DNA of 54,539 nucleotides, taken from positions 1-54,539 of the forward strand of contig JACRDF010000009.1 in NCBI GenBank assembly GCA_016212925.1, given 5' to 3'. Shown here piece by piece: positions 44,094-53,449 of this stretch (its first letter is position 1; every line of letters begins with the position of its first letter). The stretch comes from Desulfomonile tiedjei. GTDB lineage: Bacteria > Desulfobacterota > Desulfomonilia > Desulfomonilales > Desulfomonilaceae. Below the pieces are notes generated by a model. It was not told the DNA's origin and did not search any database. It saw only the letters and a program-made list of their open reading frames with translations. A program made the translations under genes and the position numbers.

Positions 44094-45032
44094 ATGAGAA
44101 ATACAATCTTGGTGATCCTGCTAATTGCGATGATGGGCCTTGTGGAGGGCTTCGCGGCAGAGGACAAACAGGGCGCGGGCAAGGTCCTTCCTGCGGATCA
44201 AACGCAAAGCGCCCAAACTGTGGATGAAAAAGCCGTTCGCGCGTCCGCTGAGGCTTTTGTAGATGCCTTCAATAAGGGAGATGCCAAACGGATCAGCGCC
44301 CTTTGGACCACTGACTGCGAATACGTCAACGAGGCCGGTCGGGTAATCCAAGGGCGGGAAGCCATGGAAAAGGAATACACCACTTTTTTCTCAGCGAACC
44401 CGGGCCTAAAAATGGAGAACACCGTTTCGTCTGCAAAGATCCTTGGGGGAAAGGCTGCTGTTGAGGAGGGAACATCGGTTCTCAAGAACGCGGACGGCGG
44501 ACTAATATCCAAAGGCCACTATAAGGCTCTTCTTCTCAAGGAGGGCGACAGGTGGCTTATCTCCAGCGTGCGCGAGTACGCTTCTCCGTTGCTTTCGGTA
44601 CGTCCGGACTTCGCGGATCTTGATTGGTTGATCGGAGACTGGACCGCGGAGAAGGGCACGAAGAATCTGGACTTCACTTTCAGATGGGTTGCAGACAAAA
44701 GATTCATCGAGCTTTCGTACGTAGCCCGAGACAAAGACGTGGTCGCCAGGTCAGGGATTCAAATCATAGGGCGAGATCCTGCCTCCGGCGAGGTGGCTTC
44801 CTGGAGCTTCGACTCCAGTGGAGGATACGGGCGAGGGATGTGGAAACTCCTCAAGAACGGGTGGATCGTCGAATCGCAAGGAGTTATGCCCGATGGTTCG
44901 TCTACCACCTCGACAGACATTGTCTCCAAAATGGATGGAGAACGTTTTACCTGGCAATCCGTAAATCGAAGGGTCGCCGGACGAGGCTTGACTGATTCTG
45001 AAGTGCTCGTGCTGAAGAGAAAATCTAAGTGA
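44094..45032 (+). CDS. Secreted SnoaL/DUF4440-like protein
   Basis: A 312-residue protein with a signal peptide (1-22, ending GFAAE). Residues about 45-165 form a SnoaL/DUF4440 (SgcJ-type) fold with the typical FVDAFNKGDAKRISALWT, a VIQGREAMEKEY loop, and ALLLKEGDRWLISSVRE at the end. The second half (about 175-310) is a beta-rich domain of unnamed type (LDWLIGDWTAE start), similar in style to DUF1579-like lipocalin folds. SnoaL-fold proteins may bind small hydrophobic ligands. AAGGAAGGGG precedes the ATG. The following Gly-rich gene lies 74 bases downstream. Confidence 0.78.
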   Translation: MRNTILVILLIAMMGLVEGFAAEDKQGAGKVLPADQTQSAQTVDEKAVRASAEAFVDAFNKGDAKRISALWTTDCEYVNEAGRVIQGREAMEKEYTTFFSANPGLKMENTVSSAKILGGKAAVEEGTSVLKNADGGLISKGHYKALLLKEGDRWLISSVREYASPLLSVRPDFADLDWLIGDWTAEKGTKNLDFTFRWVADKRFIELSYVARDKDVVARSGIQIIGRDPASGEVASWSFDSSGGYGRGMWKLLKNGWIVESQGVMPDGSSTTSTDIVSKMDGERFTWQSVNRRVAGRGLTDSEVLVLKRKSK

Positions 45033-45106
45033 GAGATGATCGTCTCTTGTAACAACGCGCAATCCAAAGACGTTGGGACAACAAAGCCTTAACGATGAGG
45101 TCAACC

Positions 45107-46324
45107 ATGATCAGAATACTAGGACTATTGGTGGCGGCATTGCTGTTTGCGTCCGTCCCTCTGAGCGACGCCTCGGCACGCGGTTTTGGAGGATTCAGGG
45201 GCGGAGGCTTTGGAGGAGGAGGCTTCAGAGGTGGCGGCTTCGGGGGAGGGGACTTCGGCGGCTTCAGAGGAGGAGATTTTGGTGGTTTCGGAGGAGCCGG
45301 AGGAGGATTTCGCGACCGCAGCTTTGATGCAGGTGGCGTTGGGGGCTTCAGGGACCGGGGCGCTGACGATTTCCGGGCCCGCGACGCGGACCGGTGGCGG
45401 GGCCAAGCGTATCACCCCGAGGAACAGAGAAGATTTTCCGGTGACAGATGGGGTCAACGCGGCGGATTGGACACTGGTAGGATTGGTGATACGGCAGGGG
45501 CATCTCGAACTCAGTTGGACAGGTTCCTCGGAATGCCAAGTGACGCGGGACTCAGCCATGTTGCAGGCTTTGGAGGGACCCGAGTGGGAGCGGCACGCGT
45601 GGAAGGCCCCCTGGGAGGTTCCGCTGCGTTGATAAGGGGAACCCATGTCCGTTACATGCCCCCTGACGTACGTGCCTTGCAAGGCTTTGATGTGAGAAAC
45701 ACTTTTTATCGACACTCCTTGTTTACGCCTTCCTGGTTTGGAACGCACGCCGCGGCTTGGGGCGCAGCAGCCATTGGGGCGTCGGCTTGGACTCCTGCGG
45801 ACTGGAGCAGCGCAGCGGACTGGGTAGGCTGCGATTCCACGCCGGAGGACTACGATTACGGTAGCACGGTGCTGTACCAGGGCGGCAACGTGTACGTAGA
45901 AGGCCAGCCCGTCGGATCTGATGCTCAGTACTATGATCAGGCAGGCTCACTTGCAGCTTCCGGCGACCCAAAACAGGATGATCAGGCCGAGTGGTTGTCC
46001 CTTGGAGTGTTCGGGATGGTACAGGGCCAACAGACAGATCCCACGATGATTTTCCAATTGGCGGTTAACCATCAGGGCGTCATACGTGGCAATTTTTACA
46101 ACACGATTACGGATGCCACCCTGCCGGTTCATGGCGCAGTGGACAAGAAGACCCAGCGCGTCGCGTGGACTATGGGAGATAACAAAAGCACCGTGATTGA
46201 AACAGGACTGTCAAACCTCACAAAGGACCAAGCTCCGGTCCTCGTGCATTTTGGAAAGGATCGAACGCAAGACTGGTTGATGGTCCGCCTCAAAGGCAAG
46301 AGTGAAGCCCAGAACGATTCCTGA
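45107..46324 (+). CDS. Gly-rich surface protein, planctomycete-like
   Basis: A 405-residue secreted protein. A signal peptide (1-26, ending ASARG) is followed by ~75 residues of FGGF/GGGF repeats, an Arg/Asp-rich linker, a W-rich segment (about 200-230), and a C-terminal beta domain with GSTVLYQGGNVYVEGQPVGS and EWLSLGVFGM. The latter motifs recall planctomycete 'mu-protocadherin-like' surface proteins, from memory of that family. The ATG at 45107 has GAGGT six bases upstream; an in-frame ATG at 45095 lacks such a site. Possibly surface-attached; function unknown. Confidence 0.72.
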   Translation: MIRILGLLVAALLFASVPLSDASARGFGGFRGGGFGGGGFRGGGFGGGDFGGFRGGDFGGFGGAGGGFRDRSFDAGGVGGFRDRGADDFRARDADRWRGQAYHPEEQRRFSGDRWGQRGGLDTGRIGDTAGASRTQLDRFLGMPSDAGLSHVAGFGGTRVGAARVEGPLGGSAALIRGTHVRYMPPDVRALQGFDVRNTFYRHSLFTPSWFGTHAAAWGAAAIGASAWTPADWSSAADWVGCDSTPEDYDYGSTVLYQGGNVYVEGQPVGSDAQYYDQAGSLAASGDPKQDDQAEWLSLGVFGMVQGQQTDPTMIFQLAVNHQGVIRGNFYNTITDATLPVHGAVDKKTQRVAWTMGDNKSTVIETGLSNLTKDQAPVLVHFGKDRTQDWLMVRLKGKSEAQNDS

Positions 46325-46802
46325 AGGCCCGGCAGCGGTGCTTCAGATTCCCTTGCCAGTGCTGTTCGGTTGAGTTCACAGCTTTGTGCCTAGTCGGAAG
46401 CTTGCTGTCGCAGTGAGCTTGGCGGATGCCACGGGTGGTTCGGCGGCGGGGGCAGGGAAAAAAGAAAACGCCCCAGGAGAGGAGCGCCAAAAAGGCTCAA
46501 GCTAATCCCAAGAAGGGCCTTGCCAAAGCCGTACCACTTATTCCCTGTATTACCTCAGTTAGTCATATTTCATGAAGATTGATTTCATGGTTTGACTCCA
46601 GCCGACCATCCTGTCCCCCATTTTATCTAGTCCTACAGGCCTTTTCCCCAATCAGTTCGACTCTATGCACCCACCTCAGACTGATTTTCCTTTGATTTAT
46701 CTTGCATATGTGAACTGAGTTATGATATAATTGATGTACTAAGAATAAAATCTGGAAATCACACCACTTTATGGTGTAGACCTACAAGGAAGGGCTGTCG
46801 CC
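46325..46802. other. Intergenic region
   Basis: 478 bases without a gene. It contains the promoter at 46702-46731 for the next gene. The rest shows no strong repeats or terminator. Confidence 0.4.
46702..46731 (+). promoter_or_regulatory. Promoter of barrel-like gene
   Basis: A -35 TTGCAT (46702-46707), an 18-base spacer and a perfect -10 TATAAT (46726-46731), which also carries an upstream TGA (extended -10). The leader to the start codon is about 65 bases. Confidence 0.65.
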
Positions 46803-47954
46803 ATGAGAACGATTTCAGTCCGAGGAATCTTGATCGCGTCTTTTATTTTAGCGTTTTCAATCACCGGAGTTTCGGCTCAGCAGATGCCGTGGGGACCTGG
46901 AGGAGGCTATCCGGGTTCAATGGGTATGGCGCCTCCACCGCCCGGAGGGGGCTACCCCGGCTCCATGGGTATGGCGCCTCCACCGTTCGGAGGAGGCTGT
47001 ACCGGTTCCATGTGTGCTCCACCGCCTCCTACGAAATGCAAGCCGGCTAATCCGGCACCCTGTTTTCCGAACATGAACGCAGGGTGTTCGCCGTTCCCGG
47101 GTTATAACCCGTACGGTTGCCCTCCGCCGATGTGCATGCCTAGCACCATGGCAGAGCCTGCTGTTTACGTCGGATACTTGTTCAAGGACAAGGGCGCCGG
47201 CATCGATATTCAGCTCAACAACGCAGGCGGGGCCGGGATAACGTCAACGAGAAATGATTTTGATCTGCAGGGTGTCTGGTTGGAACTTGCACTGCCCGTT
47301 GCCGTGTCCCAAAATTGTGGCCTATTCTTCACCGGAGCCCACCTTTTCCCCGTGCAAACCAAAGCCGTGCAGTCATATGGGCTAATAACCGGCACTGCCA
47401 GGCGGGAATGGCAAACCGATGTCCAGTGGTGGGAACTGAACGGGGGCCTGAGTCTCCGTCTGACCCCATTTGCCGCTGCGCTTGGGGGATTCCGATGGTC
47501 CTCGTTTGTAGTCAGGTTCGACGATCCCGCGGACCAACTGCTATTCACCACCGCGTCCGACGATGCCAAGCTTACAACAAACGCCTATATACCGTTCTTT
47601 GGTCTCGAGATAAATTGCGAGCCCAGCTGCACTACGAGCCTCAGAGCCGCTGTAATAGGGTTCCCCGCTCTCCCCAGCGACGTTGAGTTCCGGGAGACTG
47701 CGACCCCGACTGACGCAGCGAGCACAAGATTATTCTCGGGTGCGACCAAATATAAGTCCGGGTACTTTCTTGAGGCCCTGGTTGAAGCTGCCATGAGGAT
47801 GAATACTTTGAGTTTGGGGGCATTTGTGAAGTTCGACTGGCTCCACACGGATCGTACTCGTGACTTCACCGTGGACGGAACCAACGTGCAAGCTGACATC
47901 AAGTTCGATAGAAGAAACTGGATTTGGGGCGGCAAAGGCAGTGTCGCTTTTTAG
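46803..47954 (+). CDS. Secreted repeat/beta-barrel-like protein
   Basis: A 383-residue protein with a signal peptide (1-25, ending VSAQQ). Residues about 30-75 are three tandem copies of GGGYPGSMGMAPPP-type units (54-bp DNA repeats), the third degenerate and with Cys. A Cys/Pro-rich stretch follows (about 76-115), then about 260 residues of alternating beta-strand pattern ending in a terminal Phe (KGSVAF), as in outer-membrane barrels. No named family. It may be an adhesin or porin with a flexible plug. It ends just before a likely bidirectional terminator. Confidence 0.72.
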   Translation: MRTISVRGILIASFILAFSITGVSAQQMPWGPGGGYPGSMGMAPPPPGGGYPGSMGMAPPPFGGGCTGSMCAPPPPTKCKPANPAPCFPNMNAGCSPFPGYNPYGCPPPMCMPSTMAEPAVYVGYLFKDKGAGIDIQLNNAGGAGITSTRNDFDLQGVWLELALPVAVSQNCGLFFTGAHLFPVQTKAVQSYGLITGTARREWQTDVQWWELNGGLSLRLTPFAAALGGFRWSSFVVRFDDPADQLLFTTASDDAKLTTNAYIPFFGLEINCEPSCTTSLRAAVIGFPALPSDVEFRETATPTDAASTRLFSGATKYKSGYFLEALVEAAMRMNTLSLGAFVKFDWLHTDRTRDFTVDGTNVQADIKFDRRNWIWGGKGSVAF

Positions 47955-47999
47955 CTCGGACTAGAAACCCACGTGCTCTGCACATGGATCTTTACGAAC

Positions 48000-48053
48000 G
48001 GGGCGGGGAACCCTCTCTTGGTAGATTGGGTTCCCCGGACAACCCCGTTTTTC
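48000..48053. terminator. Terminator between convergent genes
   Basis: GGGGAACCC (48005-48013) and GGGTTCCCC (48028-48036) form a 9-bp stem with a 14-base loop. Outer CGGGG/CCCCG pairs and TTTTT at about 48048 follow on the plus strand. It stands between the barrel-like gene and the convergent ligase. Confidence 0.55.
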
Positions 48054-48069
48054 AGTTTGCAGCCGGCTT

Positions 48070-49734
48070 CTATGCCTTCTCCTGGTCCATTTTGCGGAGT
48101 TCTTTTCGCAGGATTTTGCCCACCGCGCTTTTCGGCAGTTCTTTGACGAACTCCACGAATTTAGGCACCTTGTATTTCACCAGGTTTTGCTTGCAGTACT
48201 CTATTATTTCCTCGTCCGTAGCCGTCTCTCCCTCCTTGAGCACCACGTAAGCTTTGATCCTTTCTCCGGAATAAGCGTCCGGCACGCCTATGACGCAGGC
48301 CTCAAGGATCTTGGGGTGAGAGAAGAGCACTTCATCGACATCACGCGGGTAAATGTTGAATCCGCCTGAAATAATCATGTCCTTTTTCCGGTCCACAATG
48401 CTGAAGTAACCTTCTTCGTCCACGATTGCTATGTCGCCTGTCAGTAGCCAGCCATCTTTTAGTGTGAGAGCGGTCTCGTCAGGCCTGTTTATGTATCCCT
48501 TCATGATCTGAGGCCCTTTGAGGCAGATCTCGCCGGGTTGCCCCGGCTCGGTGATTTCCTTGTTATAGTCTTCCACATCCACGATCTTTGCGTCGGTGTT
48601 GGGGACAGGCAAACCGATGGTGCCCAATTTTGTTTTGGCTCCGTAGGGATTGATATGCGTAACCGGAGAGGTCTCGGTAAGGCCGTACCCCTCGCAGATC
48701 TGGCTCCCCGTGAGTTCCTCGAATTTGCGCATCGTTTCCATCGGCATGGGTGCGCCGCCTGAAAAACACCCCTTCAGAGAGGTAAGGTCATACTTCTTGA
48801 GATCGGGGAAATTGATTAGCCCGTTGTACAAGGTCGGGACCGCGGGCATGAACGTGGCTTTGTATTTGTGTATGGCTTCCAAGATCGGTTTGGGCTCCGG
48901 CTTCGGGATAAGGATGTCCGCATAACCGTAAAATATTGCCGTGTTCATTGCCGACGTCATTCCGAAGGAATGAAAGAACGGCAGACAACCGACCACAATT
49001 TCATTACCGGTGTCGAAGTCTTGGAACCAAACCCGGCATTGCTGGACATTGCTGGACAAATTGCCGTTTGTTAACTGCACCCCCTTGGATACCCCGGTGG
49101 TTCCACCGGTATAGAGCAGCACGGCTGTGTCCTCCCAGTCAGGCTTGTGGTGGTCTTTGAGCGGTTCATATTTTTTTATCAGATCCATAAATTCAAGAAC
49201 GTCCGGCGCTGCCGGGGTTTTCAGGTGCATGCTTTTCTTGACGAACGGGAAAAGCTGCTTGAGCGGAAATGGAAGAAAATCACGAATGTGGCACGAGATG
49301 ATCTTTTTGATTTTAGTCTTCTGCCTCAAGTTGATCATCCTTGGGACCAGAACGTCCAAGGACACCAGGAGCGTTGAACCTGAGTCGTTGTACTGGTGTT
49401 CCAATTCCCGGTCCGTATAGAGCGGGTTGTTTAAAGCAACCACCGCTCCCGCCCTCATTGCGCCGTAAATGGCAACCACCATCTGAACCAGGTTCGGCAG
49501 AAGCACCGCTACTGTGTCCCCCGGTTTCACACCCAGCGAGATCAGGGCCGATGCAAACCTGGAAACCATGTCGTCCAGCTTTTGAAAGGTGATATTGGTA
49601 CCCTGAAATAGGAGGGCAGGTCTCTCCGGGAATTGTCTTGCCGATCGAGCAAGGGCGTCAGCGAGACTGATCTTTTCGAATTCGACCTCTGCGGGAACTC
49701 CCGCGGCATAAGACTTTAGCCAGATCTTTTCCAT
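48070..49734 (-). CDS. Long-chain acyl-CoA ligase family
   Basis: A 554-residue AMP-binding (ANL) enzyme that activates fatty or related carboxylic acids to acyl-CoA. The phosphate loop is YTGGTTGVSKGV, followed by GYGLTETSPV, the WLLTGD motif and the C-terminal hinge, with the catalytic-type Lys in SAVGKILRKELR. The ATG at 49734 has GAAGGAG eight bases upstream; the frame is open to 49812 but the added part is non-coding in character. The exact substrate cannot be read from the sequence; long-chain acids are most likely from similarity to FadD-type proteins. Monocistronic. Confidence 0.92.
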   Translation of the reverse strand: MEKIWLKSYAAGVPAEVEFEKISLADALARSARQFPERPALLFQGTNITFQKLDDMVSRFASALISLGVKPGDTVAVLLPNLVQMVVAIYGAMRAGAVVALNNPLYTDRELEHQYNDSGSTLLVSLDVLVPRMINLRQKTKIKKIISCHIRDFLPFPLKQLFPFVKKSMHLKTPAAPDVLEFMDLIKKYEPLKDHHKPDWEDTAVLLYTGGTTGVSKGVQLTNGNLSSNVQQCRVWFQDFDTGNEIVVGCLPFFHSFGMTSAMNTAIFYGYADILIPKPEPKPILEAIHKYKATFMPAVPTLYNGLINFPDLKKYDLTSLKGCFSGGAPMPMETMRKFEELTGSQICEGYGLTETSPVTHINPYGAKTKLGTIGLPVPNTDAKIVDVEDYNKEITEPGQPGEICLKGPQIMKGYINRPDETALTLKDGWLLTGDIAIVDEEGYFSIVDRKKDMIISGGFNIYPRDVDEVLFSHPKILEACVIGVPDAYSGERIKAYVVLKEGETATDEEIIEYCKQNLVKYKVPKFVEFVKELPKSAVGKILRKELRKMDQEKA

Positions 49735-50114
49735 GAGAACGCTCCTTCGTCTTGATAAGGAAGGCGTGGTTGCACCCGATCCGGATAGGATTCCGTGCCG
49801 ATATCGGTCCACCGGCCGGCTGGAATCCGAGTCCGCTGCAAAAGCCTGTCTCCCCCGTTGAGTGCAGAAAAGCCGTACCCTCTATTTGTTTTCCACTGTT
49901 TCTAATGGTGACGCGGGTTTTGCCGGGTCAGGGCCACGCGTGAAGCCCTCATACTTTTGGCCCGGGCCAACCCGAATTGCATATTACTACACTATTGTGC
50001 TTCAATCCCCAAACAAAAAAGCCGGGTGCTTGCTGAGGCCATTAACAAAAAATTTCGACTCGTGCGACCACGATTTGGAGGGCCAGACAATCAACTGGAT
50101 GCTATAATCCGGTC
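49735..50114. other. Intergenic region
   Basis: 380 bases between the ligase (minus) and a small membrane protein gene (plus). Apart from the -10 box at 50103 nothing clear is seen. Confidence 0.4.
50103..50108 (+). promoter_or_regulatory. TATAAT -10 box, leaderless start?
   Basis: A perfect TATAAT ends seven bases before the ATG at 50115, so transcription would start at or next to the start codon. There is no Shine-Dalgarno sequence. No good -35 is seen. Confidence 0.4.
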
Positions 50115-50621
50115 ATGTGGTGGACAATTTTAGTCGAAATCCTAATCCTGATCGGGTCGCTGGCCATATTCCCCGCGGCGGTAGTCGGTCTGCTCGTTCT
50201 CAGTGATTCATCGAACCTCAGCCGTATCCTGTTCTCTCGGGAGATCCTTCATGGTCTAACCGTGTCGGGCGGGGCCATACCGCATCTATGGTTCAGGTTT
50301 GTCGCTCCGTACCTGGTCGTGCAGGCCATTCGGGCCTACTTTTGGTCACAGAGAAGCCTGACGGGCAGGAAATGGGGGAATCTTTATTTTTCAATTCTGT
50401 TGTTCTTGCTGGGGGGGTGGTCTCTATGGAACTCGTGGGACCTGTTTTACTTCATGTACGCTCTTGGGGACATCCCTGCGGAACTTCTTCAGTTCGTTGA
50501 GCTTGAAGCCAACAATCTCATGGTCGCGATAGCTTCCCTTGCCCTCACCGTGTACTGCTTCTGGATCTTCTTGGACCCGACACGAAAACCGCTGCGACGG
50601 GGTGGAGATGAAGCGAGGTAA
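50115..50621 (+). CDS. Hypothetical membrane protein
   Basis: A 168-residue protein with four predicted transmembrane helices (about 4-27, 52-70, 85-105 and 130-150). Short loops and a basic C-terminal tail (PTRKPLRRGGDEAR) suggest the tail is cytoplasmic. No named family is recognised. It has no ribosome binding site but a -10 box immediately upstream, consistent with a leaderless mRNA. It converges with the LpxC fusion gene. Confidence 0.68.
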   Translation: MWWTILVEILILIGSLAIFPAAVVGLLVLSDSSNLSRILFSREILHGLTVSGGAIPHLWFRFVAPYLVVQAIRAYFWSQRSLTGRKWGNLYFSILLFLLGGWSLWNSWDLFYFMYALGDIPAELLQFVELEANNLMVAIASLALTVYCFWIFLDPTRKPLRRGGDEAR

Positions 50622-50866
50622 ATAGGAAATTCCTGACCGCAAAGACACACAAGTGGGTCTACAGCTCATCGGTATTCATCATAGAGGTCGGGCCAACCTT
50701 CTTCGGCGCACAACTGGAAGACACTTCGAAACGGTTCTTGGTGCCACTGATGTGCCGCAGGCTCATCCGTGGCACCAAAAGAAGTTACGAAATCGGTCAC
50801 TTAACAAAGGCCTTTCATGCCTCCACTACTCGTGCAGAGCCATGCCCCCTCTTTTGTATGCCCTTC

Positions 50867-53002
50867 TTACAAAATTTTCATCTTCTCGTTGATCAATCTG
50901 AGCATGGCGATGTTTTCGGTGTGGCCGGTCTGTCTGGCAATAATCTTGCCAATGAAAGGGCGGCCAAGGAGGTAGAAGTCACCAATGATGTCGAGGATCT
51001 TGTGACGGACAAATTCATCTTCGAATCGCAGGGGGGGATTGACGACCTTTTCCTCGTCCAGCAGGACAACGTTAGAAAGCCTGCCTCCACCGGCTAGGCC
51101 CATCTCGTCCATCATTCTCATGTCCTTGACAAACCCGAAGGTCCTTGCCGGAGCAATTTGGTCTTTAAATTCATCCGGGCCGTTGCACTGAAATATCATG
51201 TGCATACTACCGACAGGGGGCGGATAATCCAGGTAATACTCCACTTCCAGTCGGTCCGAGGGCTCCACGCGCATGCTTTTGGCGCTGCCGGACGGAAGAG
51301 GCAACTCGAAGGACTCTGTGATCTCCACTGCCTCCACCGGTTCGTCCTGGACAATGATCTCGGCGCTCTCCACGAGGCGGCAAAACTCCACCGCCGAACC
51401 ATCCATAATAGGCACTTCACCGGAAATCTTCACGAGCACATTGGTCAAACCGTACACGTGGAAGACAGCCATGAGGTGTTCAATGGTCTTGGCGAAAGAC
51501 CCATTGTGCCTCAAAGATGTTGAAAGTTCGGTGGATTGAACGTTATGCAGCAATGCAGGAACGGTTCCCGCGGAAGTTATGTGCCCGAAGAGTATCCCGC
51601 TGAAAGGCGGTAAAGGCGAAAGCGTAAGTCCTGTCTTAATGCCTGAATGAAGCCCCTGACCGTACATTACGACTCGGCCTCTCAGGGTTTTTTGATGGTT
51701 GAGAGGCGCTTCAACAGACACATTCGTCGGTGCAAGGCCCTCCGAGGCAGGTTTACCTTTGCCCGGGACAACGTGGGGGCCCGCTCGAACACCCGGTGTT
51801 TCAACATCGGCCGGTTTTGGAGAACCCGATTCGATGGCCTCGCCGGAATCTTCTTCTTGATCGGCAGGGATCAGGAGGTCATTAACCGTTATTCTCCGCC
51901 CCGGTGCTGTCATGACCACATGCTCGATGAGGATCTTCAATTCCTTTACGTTTCCCGGCCACGAATAAGCCATAAGCCGGGCCATAGCTTCCTCGTCAAT
52001 GCCCGCGATGTCTCGTTCGAATTCTTCGCGCGCCTCCTGGAGAAAATGAGCCACAAACAGCGGTATATCTTCGGCCCTTTCACGTAGGGTCGGCACTCGA
52101 ATGGCTCTCTGTCCGATGAGGCCGGCAAGCTCTTGCGGGAACGTCCCTTCACGAACCAGGGTATCGGGATCGCAAGCCGATGTGGAAACCACGCGAATTC
52201 GCGGCGCTGGAAGGGGCCTTGCGGATTTATCGCGCTCGAAGTATTTGCGGAGAAGTTCCGACAGCTTTCGGCTCACAGCCGGATCCATGCGATCTACCCG
52301 GATCAGGAGTAGTGTGCCGCCCGCGGCCTGGGTCAGCTTACCGAGCCTGCTCTGATGAGGTCCATTTTCTTTTCCCAGCAGGATTTCTTCGATGCTGTCT
52401 TCGGTCAATTCATTGCAGCGTATCTTTACAAGGCTGGACCGTTCTTTTCTTTCCAGATGATGGATGATGCGCGCCAGGAACTCCTTCCCCGTTCCTTTCT
52501 CGCCCATCAACCACACTGAGGTCGGTTCCAGAGCCGCTGTCTCCAGGGCCTTGCGGAGAGCGATAACCTTCTCGGAATTACCTAGGAGTTGGGTCGGAAG
52601 GGCTCCCTCGCGTTCGCCGGTCCGCGATGTCTGAGACCGAGATGAAACCGCTTTTTGGACCAAATGCAGAACGTCTTCAAGGTTTAGGGGCTTTTCCAGG
52701 TAATCCGTCGCGCCAAGCTTGATGGCCTTGACCGCCGTCTCGATGGTGCCATGTCCGCTCATCATTGTGACGGAGCATTGTGGGCTGATTTTCTTTATCG
52801 CTTTCAGGGTCTGCAAACCGTCTATGCCTGGAATCCAGATGTCCAAGAACACAACGTCCGGAGAGTCGCTCTGCACTATGTGCAAAGCTTCCTGCCCATC
52901 CCGTGCGGTGATGACGTCATGGCCCTCATCCGACAGGATAGCCCTCAGCGAATCGAGGATTTCTTCTTGATCGTCAACTATGAGTATCCGTGCTTTAGTC
53001 AT
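50867..53002 (-). CDS. Receiver-AAA+-LpxC fusion
   Basis: A 711-residue fusion. Residues 1-125 are a receiver (acidic pair 10-11, phosphoacceptor Asp54, Ser82, Lys104). About 148-390 is a sigma-54-activator-type AAA+ module. It keeps Walker A (GEKGTGKE) and the PTLRERAEDIPLF and WPGNVKEL segments, but lacks GAFTGA (NGPHQS instead) and the Walker B acids (GGTLLLIRV). A Pro-rich linker follows, and there is no Fis/HTH. About 431-711 is a complete LpxC, the zinc deacetylase of UDP-3-O-acyl-GlcNAc. Zinc ligands are His509, His667 and Asp671, with Glu508, Asp675 and His694; spacing matches E. coli LpxC (79, 238, 242; 78, 246, 265). The ATG at 53002 is used; a TTG at 53008 is possible. Confidence 0.93.
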   Translation of the reverse strand: MTKARILIVDDQEEILDSLRAILSDEGHDVITARDGQEALHIVQSDSPDVVFLDIWIPGIDGLQTLKAIKKISPQCSVTMMSGHGTIETAVKAIKLGATDYLEKPLNLEDVLHLVQKAVSSRSQTSRTGEREGALPTQLLGNSEKVIALRKALETAALEPTSVWLMGEKGTGKEFLARIIHHLERKERSSLVKIRCNELTEDSIEEILLGKENGPHQSRLGKLTQAAGGTLLLIRVDRMDPAVSRKLSELLRKYFERDKSARPLPAPRIRVVSTSACDPDTLVREGTFPQELAGLIGQRAIRVPTLRERAEDIPLFVAHFLQEAREEFERDIAGIDEEAMARLMAYSWPGNVKELKILIEHVVMTAPGRRITVNDLLIPADQEEDSGEAIESGSPKPADVETPGVRAGPHVVPGKGKPASEGLAPTNVSVEAPLNHQKTLRGRVVMYGQGLHSGIKTGLTLSPLPPFSGILFGHITSAGTVPALLHNVQSTELSTSLRHNGSFAKTIEHLMAVFHVYGLTNVLVKISGEVPIMDGSAVEFCRLVESAEIIVQDEPVEAVEITESFELPLPSGSAKSMRVEPSDRLEVEYYLDYPPPVGSMHMIFQCNGPDEFKDQIAPARTFGFVKDMRMMDEMGLAGGGRLSNVVLLDEEKVVNPPLRFEDEFVRHKILDIIGDFYLLGRPFIGKIIARQTGHTENIAMLRLINEKMKIL

Positions 53003-53158
53003 AATCAACCAATATTAGCGTCATGCGAGCGGCCAGGCAACCCCAAAAGAACGAGCCGCAATAATTGTGTTCCCGATCCCTTGAAATGCGATGGGGATAG
53101 GCACATCAGATCCGACACCACGCTTTCACCTTTTCAATGGAAGATCTTCGCAGACATG

Positions 53159-53449
53159 TCATTTCTGGCTTTTTTGGGGAGCTATTCCCTGATGCGGAGG
53201 CGTGTCATCCGATATATGGTCGAACTTTGCCCGGCTATTAGGACCTCCGCTGGCCCCAACAGGCTTTTGAGGCATTACGTTGTCTGTCATCGCTTGCGAC
53301 GCGAATGGGAGTGTCCAGCCCAAATGCCCTTTCACTCCCGGCTCCGCAGCAGCCGGGCTTGAAGGCCGCTGGGCTTCATACGCGAAACAGGCAATGGAGA
53401 TGGCTGTGACGCATAGAACCACTGTCGCGCCAAAAGTTATTCGTTTCAT
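53159..53449 (-). CDS. Small secreted hypothetical protein
   Basis: A 96-residue protein with a signal peptide (1-23, ending CFAYE). The mature ~70 residues are Pro/Ser/Gly-rich, with few predicted helices. AGGGGTG precedes the ATG. No family is recognised. It lies upstream of the LpxC fusion on the same strand, 156 bases away. Confidence 0.5.
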   Translation of the reverse strand: MKRITFGATVVLCVTAISIACFAYEAQRPSSPAAAEPGVKGHLGWTLPFASQAMTDNVMPQKPVGASGGPNSRAKFDHISDDTPPHQGIAPQKSQK

